The notes under the pieces are model-generated. The model was not told the origin of the DNA. It made no database searches and was given only the letters and a program-made list of their open reading frames with translations. 64,000 nt of DNA, from NCBI GenBank assembly GCA_951804985.1, contig OX638135.1:12150051-12214050 (forward strand), written 5' to 3'. This stretch comes from Dryomyza anilis (Eukaryota; Arthropoda; Insecta; Diptera; Dryomyzidae). The stretch's first letter is position 1; every line of letters begins with the position of its first letter. Shown here piece by piece: positions 46,029-58,438 of the stretch. The position numbers and the translations under genes are program-made.

Positions 46029-46433
46029 TTATACCCTACACTACGAGTGAAAGGGTATATTCAGTTTGGTACGCCGTTTGTAACACCCTGAAAAAAGCAT
46101 CTCCGGTATGGAAAAGTATATATATTCTTGATCAGCATGACCTCCTGAGTCGATTTAGAGATGTCCGTTTGTAACACCCTGAAAAAGCATCTCCGGTATG
46201 GAAAAGTATATATATTCTTGATCAGCATGACCTCCTGAGTCGATTTAGCGATGTCCGTCTGTCCTTCTGTCTGTCTGTTGAAATCACGATTACAGGTGAC
46301 CTATATACCACTTTGAATGGTAACCACAAATATGTGTAGGGTATTTATAGTCGGCTTAGACCGACTATACTTTTGATAACTATCATAATAACACCAAATT
46401 TAAAATTTCCCATGTGATCCAACCTTCCCAACT
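46029..46433 (+). mobile_element. DINE-1/mini-me type Helitron-like element, short
   Basis: It runs from the 5' hairpin TATACCCTACACTACGAGTG to the 3' hairpin TATAGTCGGCTTAGACCGACTATA at about 46346-46369 and on to CTTCCCAACTGG. An internal block of about 80 bp (GTTTGTAACACCCTG … TCGATTTAG) is duplicated in tandem at 46075-46240. It interrupts the DNA transposon described above. Confidence 0.75.
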
Positions 46434-47110
46434 GGTTTTTATTGGTGCAAGATAAAATAGTGGTGTAAAGGTATTAATTGTTTGTTTTTAAAGTACCTAT
46501 CGATTCGTATCATTATTTAAAAATATTTTGCCAAACATTTTGTCCTGCAAATTACAAATGGCAAATTAATGTTTGGCAATCTATTTTTAATTAATGATGC
46601 CAATAGATAGGTGCTTTAAAAGCAAATAACACAGTAGCACATATTTCAACTTCAAAATCTTGCACCAATTGAGACCCCGAGCTTATGATGGTAGAAGCTT
46701 ATAGCTGTAAGCTTATGATGGTAGAAGAAAAACCCTAGCTGGGTTTTGAATTATTAGCTAAGGTTTTTTTTAAATTAATTTTTGAAGTTTTCGACTGGGG
46801 TTGGATTTTAGTACAATTTTCAAAAAACATGTACTTATTCTTAAGTCTATACCTCGTGAATTATTCGAAATATTTGGTCAACTTTTAGCTCTTAATCAGA
46901 TCTAAAAATTTTACCTTGAGATAAAATCAAAAAACAACAACATCTTACTCAAAACAACAAAACTGTCAAAAAATCGTAAAATTTCGTCATATTTTTTCGT
47001 TTGAATGATTGTTTGATGTAAAATAACGGCATATTTCAAATGTCAAACAATTTGCATTGTTTTGACTTTCGAATATTAAATTTATATAAAGAATTTAAAT
47101 AAAAGTTGAT

Positions 47111-48530
47111 ATGGAAAAGTGTTGGAAGCTGAACTTGTTTTGCTACGTTTGTGGTATTTATGTGCCCAAACGTTCAATGAAAACGCAAAAAACAAAATTT
47201 ACTGCTGAATTTAGAAATGGATACCTCTTATATTATTCTGACCAGTTGGACTTATTCGATTGTTTGTGGACACCAGATGTAGTATGCAGACGTTGTTTTT
47301 GTTACATATTCAACTGGATAAACAGAAAACCCAGCCCACTGCCTTATGTAACACCAGTAATATGTCGTGGACCCAAAGAGACACGATGAAAACACATGCT
47401 ACGGATGTATAAATTTTTAAAGTGGAATGAATCGAAAAAAAATGTCAAATGTTGTGTACATTCCTGGTCCTTATGCTTCTCTCCCGCAAGAACATTCTGA
47501 AGCCAACCCACCACCAAGACCACCGACTCCAGATAGAGCAACTGTATGGACTGCGCAAACGTTTGACAATGTGATGGCTGATCCACCGTTCGAGCCCGAA
47601 GAAACAATCAACAAGACTGAGCTCGTAACACAATGCGAAATGAGCTATGTTGACGCCAAGTTAGGTTTGTCAAAGCGCAAATCAGAATTTTTGTCCGCAT
47701 TTTTTAAACGAAAAAAGCTAACGGACGTTGATGTTAAGACCACGATACACCGTAACCGTCAAGAGGTATTTCAAAAGTTTTATAGCGTTTACGACGAAAA
47801 CTCTTACACCTAATGCAACAACATAAGAGGATTAACCAATGAAATGGGATTAGAATATATCGCCGAAGACTGGCGACTGTTCATCGATAGCTCAGTCACT
47901 AGCTTAAAAGCAGTGTTACTGCATAAAACGAACCTGAAGCCCTCAAATCTTTAGCATTTAGCACAGACTTAAAGGAATGCTATGCAACAATGGAAATTTT
48001 GCTAAGAGACCTTAAATACGCAGATCATTTATGGAAAATCTGTTGCGACCTTAAAGTTGTCAATATTTTGCAAGGCATAAAGGGTGGATGGCCAAAGTAT
48101 TATTGCTTTTTGTGCCGTTGGGACACACGAGCAAAAGTCGATCACTACTCGCACACTTGGGAAAAATGAAAGTCGGGAGTGAAAGATACCACTTTATGAC
48201 AGCAGAGCCACTAATAAAAAATGTAAGTGACTTATTGTTGCCACCGCTGCATATTAAGTTGGGCATAACGAAGAAGTTTATAGAGACGGTAATGAAAAAT
48301 AAGGACAACGTATTTCACTGCCTTAAGAACATTTTTCCAAGACTCAGTGATCAAAAAATTAAAGCCGGTAATGTACTTCTTAACTAATCTCTTCAAATTG
48401 TTTTATTTATTTTTTGTGCATTTTTTTTTTTTGCTTAAACAGGTGTACTTAATGGACCAGACATTCGAAAGTTGCTAAAAAGTGAAGATTTCAATATGGT
48501 TTTAAACGGAAACGACTTAATTGCTTGAAA
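47111..48530 (+). pseudogene. Unrecognised transposon-borne protein with LPPLHIKLG motif and an intron
   Basis: Frame pieces in order: 47111-47389 (C-x2-C at CYVC, then CRRC, FNWINRKPSPLPYVTPVICR); 47427-47813 (proline-rich start, then a helical region); a degenerate stretch at about 47815-48085 with stops but recognisable LFIDSSVTSLKAVLLH; and 48088-48367 (PPLHIKLGITKKFIETV, FPRLSDQKIKAG). A 75-nt intron (48368-48442, GTAATG...AAACAG) restores the frame into VLNGPDIRKLLKSEDF. I recall this motif set from many uncharacterised animal proteins, often in multicopy, but I cannot name the family. Conserved aspartates (LFIDSS, the CCDLKVV-like region) could belong to a DDE-type transposase; that is inference. 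Confidence 0.5.
48368..48442 (+). other. Intron in the unrecognised transposon protein
   Basis: GT...AG boundaries with a T-run upstream of the acceptor. Removing it joins KIKAG to VLNGPDIRK in frame. Confidence 0.55.
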
Positions 48531-48905
48531 CGCACTCAAGGCATATTTCAAAATAATTCAAAACCCAGCTAGGGTTTTTCTTCTACCATCATAAGCTTTC
48601 AGATTTTGGAGGTCTCTATTGGTTCAAGATTTTAGTGCTGCACTGTGTAATTAATGCCAACTCATTACTATTTTATCTTGCGCTAATAAAAAGTTATAGC
48701 ATAAAAAACAAAAATATTTGCGTTTTGATCAGGATATAGCCTCACAAAATCTGTATTTATAATTCAGTAGGTTGTCCAAATCTAAAGCTATTTTATATAC
48801 GTTATAATAATTGACGAATAAACCAAAATAACAGAAAAAAATGAAAAAATATAAATTTTGCTGCACATTTGCACATTTGCCCCTTTGGCATGACAGTGAC
48901 GATAT

Positions 48906-49406
48906 CTTAAATGTTATTTTGAGGAAATGGTGATTTTTTGTACAATTAAGCCTAAAATTCACATTTAAAGTGCTCCTGTATCCCAGCAGGAAATGGCCTC
49001 ATTAACGACAAGGCCATCAATGATGAATTGAGGACATTAGAAAATTTGTCGTTGATGAATATGTCTACAACAATTTCATAAATGACATTGCATTAAAGAC
49101 GTTATACACCATATGTCATATATACATATATCAAAGACATTATGAAAATCTGTCATTGATGATATGTTATTGATGACGTCATTGATGAAAATTTACAATC
49201 ACGTCACATGCCCCTAAAGGTATGCAGCATTTACGTTGTGAAATGCAATGTGAAATGCATGTTTTTCTTACTTTGGCCACATGTAGCATATCGACAGAGC
49301 AACTTAATAACTCAAAAATAGCTTTTTAATTCAAGTATTCTTAATAATATTCAATAAAAATGTAAAATATAAAAAACAACAACGCATTTTTATTCATTGC
49401 TTTATG
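48906..49406. other. No gene; cluster of GTCATTGATGA-like words
   Basis: At about 49005-49200, TGTCATTGATGA/GACATTATGA-like words recur at irregular spacing. The start (48913-48990) repeats 45150-45225 in direct orientation. Nothing else is recognised. Confidence 0.4.
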
Positions 49407-49416
49407 TCAATATTAT

Positions 49417-49721
49417 AATAATAGTTTGGCGCTACAGTCCTGTATAGAACTTCGGCCGAGCTCTCTCACTAATTTGAGCTGTGCGTGTTATATTTGTACT
49501 CAAAGTGGTGGGACCTACAGTTTATTGCCGAATCCGAACGGCGGGTGAGAGCTTTTCATAGGCAATGGTTTTACTCTCGTAGGTTTGCCATTTACTGACG
49601 AGAGGTAGCGCGGTATAGAAAAATGTTTCTATGAAAAGATGTTGTTAGCCCCAGTTCAGGCTTGAACCGGGGACCTTTCGGCTCGCAGTCCAACGCACTA
49701 ACCACTGAGCTACCGCGGCTA
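49417..49721 (-). mobile_element. tRNA-derived SINE, copy on minus strand
   Basis: About 305 bp. The 5' head (at 49721 on the minus strand) has Pol III promoter boxes: A-box TAGCTCAGTGG (49702-49712) and B-box GGTTCAAGCCT (49658-49668). The body matches 63593-63899, and the tail is a short ATT-type repeat. The direct repeat TCAATATTAT flanks it at 49407-49416 and 49722-49731, as expected for LINE-mediated insertion. Confidence 0.9.
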
Positions 49722-50052
49722 TCAATATTATGAAGATTAAATATTTTCTGAATTTGCTCATATGTGTAGTGATTTATAGCTTTCATAATTCTTTTTAACT
49801 TCATCACAAAAACTACCACAATTTCCGTTTCTCAAAATTTCATAGTTGACCTTACATTCCTTACTAGTTTTAGTTGTGCTGTGTTATCAAAATTCGTGGT
49901 ATTGACGAACGCAATCCTGGGTTGACATATGATTAGTTAAATTGTCGTATTTTTTTTTCCGAACGAATCCCACGCCCTCTTACCCACCCAACCGACCGAG
50001 AGGCACATCCGCATACCGCGCGGATTGGTGACCGTTTCTTGAGCAGCCCGAG

Positions 50053-50088
50053 CTGGTCAGATTCACGAGAATTCGCGAATCTGACCAG
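50053..50088. repeat. Perfect short hairpin beside the CR1 3' end
   Basis: CTGGTCAGATTC ... GAATCTGACCAG, 12-bp arms with a 12-nt loop. It sits just beyond the inferred 3' end of the minus-strand CR1 and next to a GC-richer patch (49965-50050). Confidence 0.75.
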
Positions 50089-50418
50089 ATAAATGATAAA
50101 TATCATCAGTTAACTAAAAAAAGTCTATTATATTATTTTTTACTACATCAATCGAGTCATAAAGATAAAAAAGAAAATATAATTCAATAAACTCATTGCA
50201 TATCCGACGGAACGGATCATTTAAAGAGTAGTTAGAGATACATATGCCCAATTTTATCGGAATATATTGTCTGATTTGCCTTGTAGGAGAATTTAGAGAT
50301 ATATTTTGAAGTAAATAACTAGATTCTATGCCACCATTAATTAATTTAAATACAAATATGACTCCACGTCAGCTTTTGAGAGTTGGAAGATTTAGTAACT
50401 TTAGTCGAATTTCATAAG

Positions 50419-51064
50419 GGGTGTATTCCTTTATTCGTTCTGAACGTTCAGAATATTCTGTTTTCAAAATTTCTGTTACTTTATTTTTTCCGAATTCTGT
50501 TACTTTATTCAAAACAGAACGTTCAGAACGCATTCTGTTTATTCTGAGTTCAATCATAGAATACACAGAATAAGCTGTCAAATTAGAAATTATTTACACA
50601 AATTATAAATTATAAAAAAAATTTTAATGAAGTCGCGTCTGTCGCATGATATTGGTGGGTTGTCGCGTGTGTCGTAAGATATTGGTGTCCTTTTTTAAAA
50701 ATATTTAAGAACTGCATATTGCGAGGACATATATACAAGATTGTGGCATTGCAAAATGCAAGTTTGGTACTGCAGTTTTTAATCAGCATGTACGGAACCT
50801 CTTTGATATGTGAAATGATGTACGATGCATTGTTATGTGCAAGCATTTTAGTGACATACATCCAAATTGATAAGCAACGTTTTTAAAAAGTTAATTTTAA
50901 TAAGTGTTTGATTTTCAAATGATATTTAATGTTTGATTACATTTTTTCATTCTGGTTATTCTGAAACTGCTACTTCATTCATAGTATTCTAGATATTCCG
51001 GATAAAATATCAAACTATTCTGTTCATTCTATTCTTATTCCAGAATGAATAAAGAAATACACCC
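50419..51064. mobile_element. MITE inserted in CR1, 3-bp target duplication
   Basis: The termini GGGTGTATTCCTTTATTC and the complement of GAATAAAGAAATACACCC are inverted. AAG flanks both ends (50416-50418 and 51065-51067). Taking the element out restores the CR1 codons for HLPPYEIR across the join, which fixes the ends precisely. It is internally rich in ATTCTGTT/GAACGTTC words. A 3-bp duplication with GGG-type ends suggests the PIF/Harbinger group, but the site is AAG and not the usual TWA, so the class is open. Confidence 0.8.
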
Positions 51065-52290
51065 AAGGTGGTAGGTGTATATCCGGATTCCAATTGAGGT
51101 TTCGAAGTGAAAATAATAAAAATTGTTTTTGAACTGATTCAATAATGTCATTATGTATATTATAATGTGGGTTCCAAACAATAGATGCATATTCCAAAAT
51201 AGGAAGTATAAGTGAGGTATAAAGTAATTTCGTCGTATATGGATCGTCAAACTCTTTAGACCAGCGTTTTATAAATCCTAAAACACCTTTAGCTTTATTT
51301 GTCATTTTATTAATGTGTAGATGAAAACGAAGATTAGGGTCCATTGATACTCCTAAGTCGTCAAAGGTTGAAACTGTATCTAAATTAATTCCAAAAATGC
51401 TATAACTTATATAAATAGGGCATCTACGAGAGTAGGTAATTTGCTTACATTTCCTGAGATTAAGATTAAGGTGGTAATAAGTACACCAATCTTCTAACCT
51501 ATTTAGATCTTCTTAAATGCAAGATTGCTGTACTGCATCGTTAAATGAATGCAGATGATAATTTGACATCATCTGCATACGTTAAAATTCTACAGTGTTT
51601 TATAACTGACGGTAGGTCATTTATAAAAAAGATAAATAATATTGGGCCAAGATGACTTCCTTGGGGAACACCTGACGAAACCGAAATATACCTTGATGTA
51701 GCTTCCTTAAATAACACTCTCTGTTTTCTGGATGTCAGATAAGATTTTATCCAGTTTAGGAGACATTTTGGAAATTCCAATAGATCTAGTTTTATTAAAA
51801 GTAATACGTGATTAACACTATCGAAAGCTTTGCTAAAATCTGTGTATACTACATCTGTTTGTAATCCACAATTAAAGCCATTTATGACTGTAGTTGTGAA
51901 CTCTAATAGATTGGTACATGTTGATCTACCTTTCAAGAATCCATTCTGATACGGTGAATAGAATTTTTTCAAATAATTTAGGAATAGCACTTAGTTTTGA
52001 AATACCTCTGTAATTTACAACGTTAGATCTACTACCACTTATAAACAGGGGAATACTAAATGATTCCTTCCATATATCCGGAAATATACCTGTCTTAAGG
52101 GACAAATTAAATAATGTGGTTAATGGTTTATGTAAAATATTCCCACACCGCATTAATACATAACTAGGTATGAAGTCAGGACCCACCGAATATGATATTG
52201 AAATTGTTTTGAGGTACCTTAAAACTGTATTGGATGTAATAGTCGGCATTTTAATATAATTTCTTCTATTTAATGTGAAAGAATAGATTA

Positions 52291-52715
52291 CGTCATGTTT
52301 GTGATTTTCTGAGGAATAAGTCGTTTGAAAGAAGTTAGCAAACATATCAGAAATGTCCATGTCGGTTTTGGATACTTTGTCGTTCCATGCCATTTGACAA
52401 GGATACACAGAAGACTTTCGTCTCATGTTGATAAAGTTATAAAATTGTTTGGGATTGGTTTTTAAATTATCTTTTAATTTTATATTACAATTATTTATAA
52501 TACAATTATACGTCATGTTTGTGATTTTCTGAGGAATAAGTCGTTTGAAAGAAGTTAGCAAACATATCAGAAATGTCCATGTCGGTTTTGGATACTTTGT
52601 CGTTCCATGCCATTTGACAAGGATACACAGAAGACTTTCGTCTCATGTTGATAAAGTTATAAAATTGTTTGGGATTGGTTTTTAAATTATCTTTTAATTT
52701 TATAATACAATTATT
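52291..52715. repeat. 220-bp tandem duplication within CR1
   Basis: CGTCATGTTTGTGATTTTC starts at both 52291 and 52511, and the following 200 bp are almost identical. The duplication falls in the RT N-terminal region and breaks the frame. Confidence 0.92.
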
Positions 52716-52945
52716 GAAGCAAAGTTTGTTTAGATATTGGTAATTATATCGTGTCTGTGAGTATAAAATGTAATCGTTGATACAACCGGATTTCTTGTAC
52801 GAAGGGAGGGTACAAAGGAAGGGTACGATTTATGGATGCAAGAAATATATTATCCACAAATATAAGATCAAATGTTTTTTTCATATTTATTTAAAATATC
52901 GTTAATTTGGTAAAGTGATAGTTCCATAAGGTTGCCCAAAAATTA

Positions 52946-53322
52946 ATTAATCCAGTTTGTGCTGGAAGAAGGAATTAAATTGATGTACAAGTTCGTAGTA
53001 TTCATGTCACTTTTTTGTTCAGTGTATTTTGATGCAAACGAGACAGAAAGCCGCCCAGTGAATATTGTACAATTTGCTTTGCAATGCTGGTTGTTTCGCC
53101 TACTGTTATGCGTGTTTTGCATGTAAAACAGCAACAACAGCAACAAGAGCCACACAATTTGAGGCTACAATGTTGACTGCTCTAAGAGTGGGTATTTATT
53201 TTTGTTGGCTGTAGTCGTATGCTCTCTCTTTTCATCATATGGTGCATATTGTTGCACTTATACTATTCCGGCTACTACCACTGAAGTCAGAGTTACCATG
53301 TACGTCTAAATTTTTTTAATAC
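52946..53322. other. No gene recognised
   Basis: Intervening sequence with a short AAC/CAG-rich run at about 53130-53150. No supported feature. Confidence 0.4.
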
Positions 53323-56014
53323 ATTAATAAATTAATAAATTAATAAATTAATAAATTAATAAATTAATAAATTAATAAATTAATAAATTAATAAATTAAT
53401 AAATTAATAAATTAATAAATTAATAAATTAATAAATTAATAAATTAATAAATTAATAAATTAATAAATTAATAAATTAATAAATTAATAAATTAATAAAT
53501 TAATAAATTAATAAATTAATAAATTAATAAATTAATAAATTAATAAATTAATAAATTAATAAATTAATAAATTAATAAATTAATAAATTAATAAATTAAT
53601 AAATTAATAAATTAATAAATTAATAAATTAATAAATTAATAAATTAATAAATTAATAAATTAATAAATTAATAAATTAATAAATTAATAAATTAATAAAT
53701 TAATAAATTAATAAATTAATAAATTAATAAATTAATAAATTAATAAATTAATAAATTAATAAATTAATAAATTAATAAATTAATAAATTAATAAATTAAT
53801 AAATTAATAAATTAATAAATTAATAAATTAATAAATTAATAAATTAATAAATTAATAAATTAATAAATTAATAAATTAATAAATTAATAAATTAATAAAT
53901 TAATAAATTAATAAATTAATAAATTAATAAATTAATAAATTAATAAATTAATAAATTAATAAATTAATAAATTAATAAATTAATAAATTAATAAATTAAT
54001 AAATTAATAAATTAATAAATTAATAAATTAATAAATTAATAAATTAATAAATTAATAAATTAATAAATTAATAAATTAATAAATTAATAAATTAATAAAT
54101 TAATAAATTAATAAATTAATAAATTAATAAATTAATAAATTAATAAATTAATAAATTAATAAATTAATAAATTAATAAATTAATAAATTAATAAATTAAT
54201 AAATTAATAAATTAATAAATTAATAAATTAATAAATTAATAAATTAATAAATTAATAAATTAATAAATTAATAAATTAATAAATTAATAAATTAATAAAT
54301 TAATAAATTAATAAATTAATAAATTAATAAATTAATAAATTAATAAATTAATAAATTAATAAATTAATAAATTAATAAATTAATAAATTAATAAATTAAT
54401 AAATTAATAAATTAATAAATTAATAAATTAATAAATTAATAAATTAATAAATTAATAAATTAATAAATTAATAAATTAATAAATTAATAAATTAATAAAT
54501 TAATAAATTAATAAATTAATAAATTAATAAATTAATAAATTAATAAATTAATAAATTAATAAATTAATAAATTAATAAATTAATAAATTAATAAATTAAT
54601 AAATTAATAAATTAATAAATTAATAAATTAATAAATTAATAAATTAATAAATTAATAAATTAATAAATTAATAAATTAATAAATTAATAAATTAATAAAT
54701 TAATAAATTAATAAATTAATAAATTAATAAATTAATAAATTAATAAATTAATAAATTAATAAATTAATAAATTAATAAATTAATAAATTAATAAATTAAT
54801 AAATTAATAAATTAATAAATTAATAAATTAATAAATTAATAAATTAATAAATTAATAAATTAATAAATTAATAAATTAATAAATTAATAAATTAATAAAT
54901 TAATAAATTAATAAATTAATAAATTAATAAATTAATAAATTAATAAATTAATAAATTAATAAATTAATAAATTAATAAATTAATAAATTAATAAATTAAT
55001 AAATTAATAAATTAATAAATTAATAAATTAATAAATTAATAAATTAATAAATTAATAAATTAATAAATTAATAAATTAATAAATTAATAAATTAATAAAT
55101 TAATAAATTAATAAATTAATAAATTAATAAATTAATAAATTAATAAATTAATAAATTAATAAATTAATAAATTAATAAATTAATAAATTAATAAATTAAT
55201 AAATTAATAAATTAATAAATTAATAAATTAATAAATTAATAAATTAATAAATTAATAAATTAATAAATTAATAAATTAATAAATTAATAAATTAATAAAT
55301 TAATAAATTAATAAATTAATAAATTAATAAATTAATAAATTAATAAATTAATAAATTAATAAATTAATAAATTAATAAATTAATAAATTAATAAATTAAT
55401 AAATTAATAAATTAATAAATTAATAAATTAATAAATTAATAAATTAATAAATTAATAAATTAATAAATTAATAAATTAATAAATTAATAAATTAATAAAT
55501 TAATAAATTAATAAATTAATAAATTAATAAATTAATAAATTAATAAATTAATAAATTAATAAATTAATAAATTAATAAATTAATAAATTAATAAATTAAT
55601 AAATTAATAAATTAATAAATTAATAAATTAATAAATTAATAAATTAATAAATTAATAAATTAATAAATTAATAAATTAATAAATTAATAAATTAATAAAT
55701 TAATAAATTAATAAATTAATAAATTAATAAATTAATAAATTAATAAATTAATAAATTAATAAATTAATAAATTAATAAATTAATAAATTAATAAATTAAT
55801 AAATTAATAAATTAATAAATTAATAAATTAATAAATTAATAAATTAATAAATTAATAAATTAATAAATTAATAAATTAATAAATTAATAAATTAATAAAT
55901 TAATAAATTAATAAATTAATAAATTAATAAATTAATAAATTAATAAATTAATAAATTAATAAATTAATAAATTAATAAATTAATAAATTAATAAATTAAT
56001 AAATTAATAAATTA
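53323..56014. repeat. 2.7-kb satellite of an 8-bp unit (ATTAATAA)
   Basis: About 336 head-to-tail copies of ATTAATAA. I see no variant until the right edge, where ATTAAGAA and then ATAAAATTC variants appear (56011-56046). The left edge starts abruptly at about 53323. The sequence has no G or C inside the array. Confidence 0.97.
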
Positions 56015-56046
56015 AGAAATTAAGAAATTCATAAAATTCATAAAAT

Positions 56047-57400
56047 AAATATTCATTGGCAACCCTATTTAAATGGCAAAAAGGACTTATTTGCTTGCCA
56101 TGCTTTATAGCGGAGCGGAGCATTTTTGCTGTTATTTAATTTCGTTGCTTTCTCTGTTATGCATGTTGCTGTTGTTGTGTTTGTTGCTGTATCTTTTGCT
56201 ACTGCTATTGCTGTTTTTATTGTTGTTTTAGTTGCGCTACTGCTGCTGTTGTGTAGGCATTTATGCCACGAGTTACAGATCCAAAGCCAGACATGCTTTA
56301 AGAAAGCATGGGTCGTGAAGCTTCACTGCTCAGTCTGGCCAGTTGGGTGTGAAGCACAAAGCGGTATGGCGTGTCTTGGAGTGGCACAGTGTGGTGTTTG
56401 GTCGGGCTTGGAATGGTGCGGCACGGTGCGGCACGGTGCGGCACGGTGCGGTTTGCTTTTATGTAGTGGTCTGTGTTGTGTTGTCATGTGGGTTGGCTTT
56501 ACTTCTGGGGGTGAAAAATGCACTGCATCCCGGTGAATTGGCTGTGGCCAAAATTAAGCATCATTCTGCCTGTTAATATATTGTTTTGTTGTGCTGAGCT
56601 GTTTTGTGTTGCTGGCAGAGTTGTATAGTAAATCGTTGATCGAACAGCACGGAAAATATGTTTATAGTTATACTAAATAAATAAATACATTAATAACTAC
56701 AACAAATTTAATTTAAACTACTTACAGATGGTAACATAGTAAAAGATATTAAAAAAAACATAATTATTAGAAAAAACAAAAATAAATAAAAAATTATAAA
56801 CTTTTGTTAGTAAAATAAACAAATTAAACACAAAAATGCGTGTTTTTTTCTTATTTCTATTGTTTATCATGTACGCCTATTAAATGTAGCTCGTTTTTTA
56901 CTACATTCCAGAAATATTGAATATATAGCTGATGGTGAAATATTTGATGTTTGTACTTACGAAGATGTGCAGGACTTTCGTTTAAAGAAACGGCACTTAT
57001 CATGCAGTGCAGGGTAAGTAATACATGCAGTTCGGCAAATGAATGTACCTATTATTATTTGTCGTTTACATCTATCATTATATTGAATAATTCATAGTAA
57101 TTTGACACATCAGTTCCCAGGAGTCAATGTAGATCTTTCTTGCATTAGTTAATGTTTCAACATTTGTTCTCAGATAATAATTTGAATACATGATACATTC
57201 TAATTCTTGAAAATTTGACAGAAAATAATTTTTCTGTTCCTGATATTGCGTACTACGAGTACACTGTGAAAAACATAGTTTTATTAAAAGATATATCATT
57301 CAATTATTTTGTTAGTATCCTAACATCGGGGCAAAGTCGATTTTTTAAACGTTTTTATTAGTCCTGACTTGTCTGACTGATCGGTACAAATTGTTTTTAA
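56047..57400. other. No gene; low-complexity TGY/GTT-rich patch and a 10-bp tandem repeat
   Basis: 56150-56260 is a GTT/GCT-rich run whose long frame (56126-56536) is low-complexity leucine/valine sequence. At 56415-56450 the 10-bp unit GGTGCGGCAC is repeated 3.6 times. The remainder is AT-rich without features. Confidence 0.55.
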
Positions 57401-57415
57401 ACATACCCAGATGAC

Positions 57416-57690
57416 AAACGTGCTTCGCACAAAAAATCATGTCGTGCGGGCTCACATCGTTCGTACAAAATGAACACCCAACATGCGGACGCACGATTTG
57501 AGTGCGTAGTGAGAGGTGTGTGCGAGCCAGGGCTAAGAACAGAAATGTTATTCTCTGCGGTTCCAGTTCCGGTTCCATAAAAAAAAATGGTTCCGGTACC
57601 GGTTCCGGTTCTTAAACATTTTTTTATTTCGGTTTCAGTTCCGGTTCTATAAAAAATAAAATAACGATTCCAGTTCCGGTTCCAAAAAAA
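57416..57690. repeat. GGTTCC-rich repeat with hAT-like start
   Basis: CAGGGCTAAGAACAG at about 57528 resembles a hAT-type terminus and is followed by degenerate GGTTCC/GGTTCCGGTACC hexamers to about 57690. A related stretch (AATGGTTCCAATTCCAGTTCC, then a GTGCGAGC-rich flank) is at 60893-61015. I see no complete element. Confidence 0.5.
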
Positions 57691-58438
57691 AAGCCAAAAA
57701 CGCAAATAATGTATATAAAAATTAATTGCCGTGCGTTAGTCTCGCTAAAACATGAGAACGGATCGACTAATTTCGATGATTTTTTTATACGTCTCAATAC
57801 TGGGAAGCCGGAAAATCGGAAATATAGAAATTTGCGTTTTGTATGAGAATGCATTAAGTGCACCACCAATGGAAATTGTATTTTAATAATGACAATTCGT
57901 TTATATAGCCACTTTTGATGGATTGGACAAAGGGTCGTGGCACGTCCCATATAACCAAACTTTTATAAATGCTATAACTCCTGACCTCTTAAGAGTAGAT
58001 TTTAATAATTTCACGAGATATGTTTTTGCCTTGAGACGTTTTTCACATTTCAAAAATGTAAGTAAATGCATTTTAGGTTGTAGCATTATAAACTATCTGG
58101 ATATGGGAAACTGCATATTTCTGCATAAGTTGTTATATTCCAAAACTCCGTCATACCTTTATGATAAGCTTAACTATCTACAATCGCAAAGACAGACTAT
58201 TTTCATCTTCACTTAATATTAAAAATATAAACAGAACATGTAGCTTTAGGCATTGTAACTAATACATTTTTCTGAACAATAATCTATTAACATCTTAAAT
58301 CTAATATTTATAAGTAACAAAACATCTCAAAGATTTTGACTTATCTGAAATATTTAAAATAATATATAATAAATGTGGACATTTTAAACTACACTAAAAT
58401 TAGTATAGGACAGACAAATATTTTTTGGTGATGTATGT
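57691..58438 (+). pseudogene. Possible LINE ORF2 C-terminal remnant (57901-58216)
   Basis: The plus frame at 57901-58216 ends NYLDMGNCIFLHKLLYSKTP, then SYLYDKLNYLQSQRQ. This resembles the C-terminal tail of LINE ORF2 proteins (MGNxIFLxKLL...PSYLxxKLxFLxS). No RT motif is nearby, so this is a short fossil at best. The rest of the interval shows nothing recognisable. Confidence 0.35.

Larger units (their letters stand above)
45489..48905. mobile_element. Unclassified DNA transposon with long TIRs, intron-bearing ORF and nested insertions
   Basis: The termini GATATCGTCACTATCA (45489) and the complement of its near-match (…GACAGTGACGATATC, 48890-48905) are inverted. Inner subterminal blocks are also inverted: the CAAGATAAAATAGT(G/A)(G/A)TG region, and AGCTTATGATGGTAGAAG…CCCTAGCTGGGTTTTG at 46707-46752 against 48556-48600. 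It contains a 200-bp palindrome, a second palindrome and a Helitron-like insertion at 46029-46433. A broken protein gene lies at 47111-48530. No target duplication was identified. Confidence 0.55.
50100..52945 (-). pseudogene. Second CR1-clade LINE ORF2, broken
   Basis: The minus-strand order is endonuclease end (LDLIF-like block near 52850), RT start at 51926-52561, RT core at 51541-51990 (YTDFSKAFDSVNH, GVPQGSHLGPILF, YADDVKLS), connector at 51024-51344, and a C-terminal domain at 50369-50415 (PPYEIRLKLLNLPTLKS) running on in another frame to about 50110 (FKLINGGIESSYLLQ). Frameshifts, a 220-bp tandem duplication and an inserted MITE break it. It is related to the CR1 at 9227 but clearly a different, older lineage. 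Part of the RT thumb carries stops near 51500. Confidence 0.85.

Noticed and set aside
53323..56014. CRISPR-like array
   Set aside because: A pure 8-bp tandem repeat without spacers, in a eukaryotic repeat context.
56126..56536. 136-aa plus-strand ORF
   Set aside because: Low-complexity GTT/GCT run with a 10-bp tandem repeat. No domain and no conserved copy.
57397..57705. Minus-strand ORF rich in GTGTET repeats
   Set aside because: Translation of the GGTTCC hexamer tract.
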